Shown here: positions 59,020 to 64,000 of the stretch, one piece after another
How positions within the stretch are numbered: the stretch's first letter is position 1
How the letters are laid out: every line of letters begins with the position of its first letter
Source of the DNA: Benincasa hispida
Lineage: Eukaryota; Streptophyta; Magnoliopsida; Cucurbitales; Cucurbitaceae
Assembly (NCBI RefSeq): GCF_009727055.1
Contig: NC_052357.1
Coordinates: 89,065,764-89,129,763 of the forward strand
Direction: 5' to 3'
DNA: 64,000 nucleotides
Program-made: the position numbers and the translations under genes
The notes under the pieces: generated by a model
Told to the model about the DNA's origin: nothing
Database searches by the model: none
The model's input: only the letters and a program-made list of their open reading frames with translations

Positions 59020-59470
59020 TAAGTTTTCCCCTGAATTTGACTCTATTGGTCATAGTTCCCGGTGCTCATTTGCGTGAACCAACCCAAGAAACAAGGAAAG
59101 GATGATTGCTATGATCGTTACTGTATCCGTATCGAAGAGATGCGACAAAGTGTTCGGATCATTGTGCAATGTCCTAATCAAATGCCTAGTGGCATGATCA
59201 AAGCCGATGATCGTAAGCTATGTCCTCCATCACGATCTCGAATGAAACTATCCATGGAATCGTGTGCCGTGTGAAACGTAGATCATCGCCGTTCTCCCGT
59301 CTCGTCTCAATCATTCAAAAATAGAAAGAATCTAAATAAAGGCGCATACGCGCCCCACTACTTCTTCATTCAGGGGGGGGGGAGACGGGACTCATTACTT
59401 CCCACTGGACGAGAGGTGCACCTACCTACTCATCAATCACGGTGTTACCCCTATTGTATTGGAATTAGGC
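59020..59470 (+). pseudogene. nad7: Nuclear mitochondrial insertion with a nad7 fragment
   Basis: The stretch 59104-59261 translates to [20 protein letters not shown], then [20 protein letters not shown] and MKLSMES. I recognise this as part of NADH dehydrogenase subunit 7 of plant mitochondria. At 59262 it passes into GTGTGCCGTG, which fits the GUGYG start of a group II intron, so the donor molecule was unspliced mitochondrial DNA. Sequence on both sides (about 59020-59470) is far more GC-rich than the neighbourhood and is probably also mitochondrial. The exon is truncated upstream: expected residues before DCYDRY are absent. The outer borders are uncertain. Confidence 0.88.
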
Positions 59471-59474
59471 TGTT

Positions 59475-62400
59475 TACTGTTGTCAACTAATCTCTTCAAT
59501 GTTCAATTCGACTTTCCATAATTTAAAGCCTTGAGATCATAAATGAACATAAGGAGGTACAATCGTACAACGTAAAGATGCGACATTGTAAAATTTAAAC
59601 AAAATTGTGAATTATGGGTATTTTGAATGAAATTTTGAACTTAAGGGCGGTCCATGGCAGCGCAACAACATTTATAAATTTGGGAAGAAGAGAATTGTTT
59701 AGAGGAGCTATGTGTCGCGATGAATGAGAGAAATGAATGTTATGTAGCCCTAAGCCTTGTCTAGATGATAAATGTAATAAATATAACAATGCAACACAAG
59801 TTTTCCTTATTTAAATCCAAGTATAAATCTAAATAAGATTCTTGGTAAGTCCAAATTTGAACACATAGACTTAGTAATGTGATTGTCTTGACTATTTGAA
59901 TGATCCTTCGCGATGCAGGGTAAAATTATGTGCAGTATATGTGTATGTGATAACTAATTACAAGCTAATAAATACAAGGACAATGATGGTGAGCAATGAT
60001 GAAGTATGTGGATGAAATGGTTTAAACAATCAAAAAGAGCAACAGATGATGAAATGAAGGAAAATTAATTGATGGAGTAGGGTTAAGAAATTTGCTAATA
60101 TTTCCTTAAGTAATGCATAAGTAAGCGTTTATGTTTCAACTTCTTACAATGAATTTCACCTCTCGGCATTGAATGGCACATTTTTTTCTATCTCTAGAAT
60201 GCACGGTGAGTTGATTACACACAAAAGAGCTAACTCTATCTCTAAAGCTAATTCTTTTCTTGCTTAATGAAGTCTAAGTTATTTACTCTCTTTAACTACT
60301 TTTTACCTAAACCAAGTTCTCACTTATTTAGGCGTTGAATTAACATGGAGAAAACAAGATGAACTTTTACTTATGCATGCTTCTGGAAATATTAGTTTAT
60401 CTTCTCAACCCGTTGAAAATTTAGCTTCGCATGATGGAAGAGATAAAGAGTGTGAATGAGAAGAAATGAGTGGTATTCATACTTATACTAGAAATTTTTG
60501 AATTTTCAATCATGTAATTCTTAATACAAATATGAAATGAAAAATAAAATTAAAAATGGAAGGTAATAAGTGTCGAGCCGCCAATTGCAATTTCTTGCTT
60601 CCTTTAACTCTGATGTTGTCCACTTTAGTGATTACTAGCGGGATGGAAGATGGACTCTCTCACTTTCCTGAAAAGAGACTAAGCTCTTGCTTAGAATCTT
60701 CAAAGGAAGGTTAAGAGGTTGAAGATGATGGAATTTCGGAAAACTTCGACCAATCTCTTGTGTAGTAAATGTCTCCCTTTTTTGAGCTTTTGTGGGCTAT
60801 CTATAGGTGTAAAAAAGAATGTTGTGAGCATCTAATCTGACACCTTTGCATTTAATTCTATGTCCTGTTACGTCGGATAAGTGTGTCCCAAATTCATTGA
60901 TTTTGGTGCGTTTTAGTTGAAGCCGGTTACAAACTTGCTTTATGATTTGATAGTTACCAACCACACTCATCGTTGTATGATTCTCAATGCGTGGTGCTTC
61001 TATGCATGCAATTTTGGTTCGCCTTTCTTCCTTTTCTACGTTCAAAGGCTACAGTTTTTGTCCTTCAAGAATATTTGCTTCATTCAACCAAATCATGTGT
61101 TAAAAAATGTTAAAATTCATAATTTTCAGGATATTGGATTTCATAAACATGTGATCGTGAAGCTTAGATTATTCTCATGATTTCATCCCAAGTTAATGCA
61201 TTTTCTTCTCATTTTCTTTAATTATTCTAAATAAAATACTACAATAACTTATATTTCTACAAGTTATCAAAAATCGAACCTGAAGTTAGGATCCTCGATT
61301 ACCCGTAGACCTCCATCCTCAAAAAAATCCTTCTTCAATCGAGCTTCATTGTTCTTCAAAAAGTCATTAAAGAAAAAGTCAATAGTGCTCTCTACAAGGT
61401 ATCATCCCATTTATGATTAAAAAAAAAAAAAATCTTAGTGGTAGAAAAGCCATAGCAAGAACAAAAAAAAAAAAAAAATGAATGCTTATTTGAAAACGAT
61501 TGAAAAGACAATAAAATATTAGAATCGATTTAGACAAAGTAAAAACAACAAAGTTATGAATGCTTATTTGAAAGAAAAAATAACAAAAATATGAAATTGA
61601 AAAAAAATCAAAATTTCAATAATAATTAAAAAAAATAAACGGTTAAAGATTTCAAACTATTATAGATATAAAAAAAGCAAAACAAATAGGATGAATTGAT
61701 ATAAATTAGAAAATGCAAAAGTACGTTAACAAGAAGGGGAGATGAAAAAAATAGTTAGATAAATTGAGATTATTTGATATTTGAAAATAAAATCTAAAAT
61801 ACTCACAAATATGTAGATATAACGAAATAATAGATAAATTCATATTTGAAAATAAAGATTTGATCAAAATTCAAGATTCAAAATCAACTGATTCTAATTT
61901 ATTTGGTAAAGTAAGATTCTGTTCAAATCTATAATCATCAAATTTATTTACACTATATTTATGTATTATGAAGGGCATTTTGGGTTTTCGAGATAGTCTG
62001 ATTACATGAAAATGAGGCAGTTTGCTATATAATTCAAAAATAATTTTGTATTTGCTATTTTTTCAAATGAAAGTAAAATTAATGCTATAAATTTGAATTT
62101 TCCATATAATTAGTCTCATCTTTGAGTCCAAAGCTCAAAAGTCAATCCAAAACCAACTCAAAGTCTTTGATGGACTAGTTTGGCTCATTCCAACTTTTTT
62201 CATAAATTAGATTGGATATGTATCTATCAATTTTTAAATTGAACTAGCTCGTAAATCATATTTGAATCGACTCATCAGCCTAGGTAGAAAATCCAATCCA
62301 GTATAATAATATACAGTTTATATATAATTAATACTAATTAATAGATAGTAATAATTTTAAAATTAAAAAATCAATTCAACGACAAACTAATTTTCATCCA

Positions 62401-64000
62401 CACAAACATGAGGATTATAAAAAATAAATGAGAAGGTGGATTAAATCACTGTAGTGAAGGGTGGGTGAGAGTTTAAAGTGAAAATCATTAAAGAATGGTT
62501 CAATTTTCTATCCTTTAGAGTCCAAACAATTATAGTAACAACATGTTTAGATTAATTAGAGGAAAAAATGTTTTAAAAAGAAGTCATCTTTATTTAAATT
62601 CTTTTGATAAGAAATGTTTAAAATATGTTTTGAATGTGTTTTAAAATCTATTCGAGGTGGTTGTCAAATATTTTGATTTTTTTCAAAATAATTTATTTTA
62701 AAATTTAAATAGGGATCTTCTTAAATATAAAAAATATTTAAAAATATTTTTGCTATAAAATGTAAATATTTTTGTAAATTTTCTATTTACCAAAATTTCT
62801 CATTTAAATATTTAAAAGTTAAACCAAATACACTTTAAATGAAAATTTTAAACTCCAAAAAGAAAAGCTTTTCACGTTTCATAATTTCGCTTGTTTGATT
62901 TCAAAATCGATAATGTAAATACTATACCAATTGAGCTAGGCTCTTGAAAATTTCATTTAATGAATGTTTTGATCAATAAGTCAATATTATCCTTTAGTTA
63001 TCCTTCCTAGAAATTCAATTGAATTAAAATTCAACTTTTTGAAGTTAGGCCCAAATTCCTATAACCCAATTTGAATAAACTAAATTTATTTGATCAAATC
63101 ATCAAATGACTACGATGAAGGCATGATAGATTTTTGGTTTTTTCCTTCTAATTTTATAATATGTAATTTTTTTTCATTATCCTTTATGTTTTATTTTCGA
63201 AGTATATGAGTATTAGCACAACACGTGACTAAAGAATGTCATGGTGAGAATAGTTTTATACTAATATAGCTTTCTAAACCAATCTCTTCCCATTTTTTCC
63301 ACTTTTGAAATTGAAATTTATTTTTAATATAAAAATTAGATTTTGATAACTACTTCACAAATTGATTTAAAATAAATCAATCTCTTCCTCATTTTTCTCC
63401 CTCATTATTCAAATTAGCTATTTGTTTTTATTTGATTTAACTACTTTTCGAAAATATTCAGAATTAATCAATATTTAATTTGTTTATCACTATTTGGATT
63501 TTAATTTATAATACATCTTTAGATTTTATATTATTTTATTCATTTTTTATTATTATAAATTTGGATTAATTTTTTTTTATTTTAATTAGAATTTTACGAA
63601 ATATTTTATACATATTATCATCTAATAAACTGTATATTTCATTTAATTTGATCATTTTTTGTATTTTTTAATTACCTTGTATTCATTATACATCCTATTA
63701 TATTATTATATAATTAATTTATATTTTAGACAAACAAATAAATATTCACTTTTCCAATCCTGTTTTTGTTATGCCTCTACAATGAGTTAGGGTTTTTCAT
63801 AAGTTTTTGTGGTTGATGAAGTTATAAATACAGTGTAATGGTTGAAACTTATGAAAATGGAATTATGAATACCATGTAATTGTAAAGAAACGAGCTCCCT
63901 AATTTTTCTCCCCGAATTATATTTAAATTTATATTTTATTATCAAATTAGATTTTATCTAACTAGTTATCGATTTTTTTTAAGATCAGAATAAAGAAATT
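59475..64000. other. Gene-poor AT-rich spacer to window end
   Basis: No gene is supported. The antisense frame at 61045-60797 and the frame at 60917-61180 overlap each other and have no family signature. A SINE-like A box lies on the minus strand near 62900-62945. AT content rises sharply after 61400. Confidence 0.45.
62895..62945 (-). repeat. SINE or tRNA-like A-box remnant
   Basis: The minus strand reads CTAGCTCAATTGGTATAG, a near-consensus tRNA A-box and D-loop region, followed by degenerate sequence similar to the other SINE remnants. Confidence 0.4.

Larger units (their letters stand above)
55144..59020. other. Gene-poor AT-rich spacer
   Basis: I see no gene. It contains one SINE remnant (55440-55515), a GATAGAC-type repeat (57440-57560), a single N at 57989 and much AT-only sequence (56600-57200). 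Confidence 0.5.

Noticed and set aside
60797..61180. Antisense pair of frames of 82 and 87 codons
   Set aside because: They overlap each other in opposite orientation and show no recognisable family; no support for either.

Overview
The window is nuclear DNA of a flowering plant. It is AT-rich, has many introns and is full of retrotransposons and small non-autonomous elements. The repeat families (TGTTGGG-type Copia LTRs, the dispersed GATAGAC-rich element) look to me most like a cucurbit (cucumber, melon or gourd relatives). That is an impression from memory, not a search result.

Three protein-coding genes appear intact. (1) 13013-15569 (+, 3 exons, 285 aa) is an organelle-targeted protein carrying the domain found at the N-terminus of VAR3-type proteins. 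(2) 22611-27204 (+, 7 exons, 473 aa) is a conserved plant protein of the Arabidopsis At2g44640 type. (3) 54811-43249 (-, 24 exons, 1011 aa) is an LRR-malectin receptor kinase of subfamily LRR-VIII-2 (At1g07650/At1g53430 type). I placed splice sites by hand; every intron is GT-AG and all exon phases agree. A decayed paralogue of gene 3 lies in the same orientation at 27386-34490, so the locus is a tandem receptor-kinase duplication with one dead copy.

Layout: 1-12713 is a nest of mobile DNA: a minus-strand Copia element (1706-10028) sits in a Mutator-like transposase remnant and is flanked by two copies of a 1.7-2.1 kb repeat. 12.7-15.6 kb holds the VAR3-like gene. 15.6-21.9 kb holds a foldback element, a solo LTR with target duplication, a second LTR fragment, a hAT-like element with 8-bp target duplication and a SINE remnant. 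22.1-27.2 kb holds the At2g44640-like gene. 27.4-34.5 kb holds the dead receptor kinase, with a foldback insertion. 34508-39303 is a complete but inactivated Tnt1-like Copia with GAGAG target duplications. 39.3-43.2 kb is AT-rich spacer with a probable assembly duplication at an N. 43.2-54.8 kb holds the intact receptor kinase. 54.8-64 kb is gene-poor and contains a mitochondrial nad7 fragment at about 59.1 kb.

I found no CRISPR, prophage or bacterial-type system. The most unusual structures are two unrelated arrays of short perfect palindromes inside mobile elements: CTAAACGATCGTTTAG in the Copia leader (also seen in the solo LTR) and TCGTGAAGTTACTTCACGA inside a foldback element. Also notable are a duplicated splice acceptor in the intact kinase gene and a recent 290-bp insertion flanked by 66-bp identical duplications.
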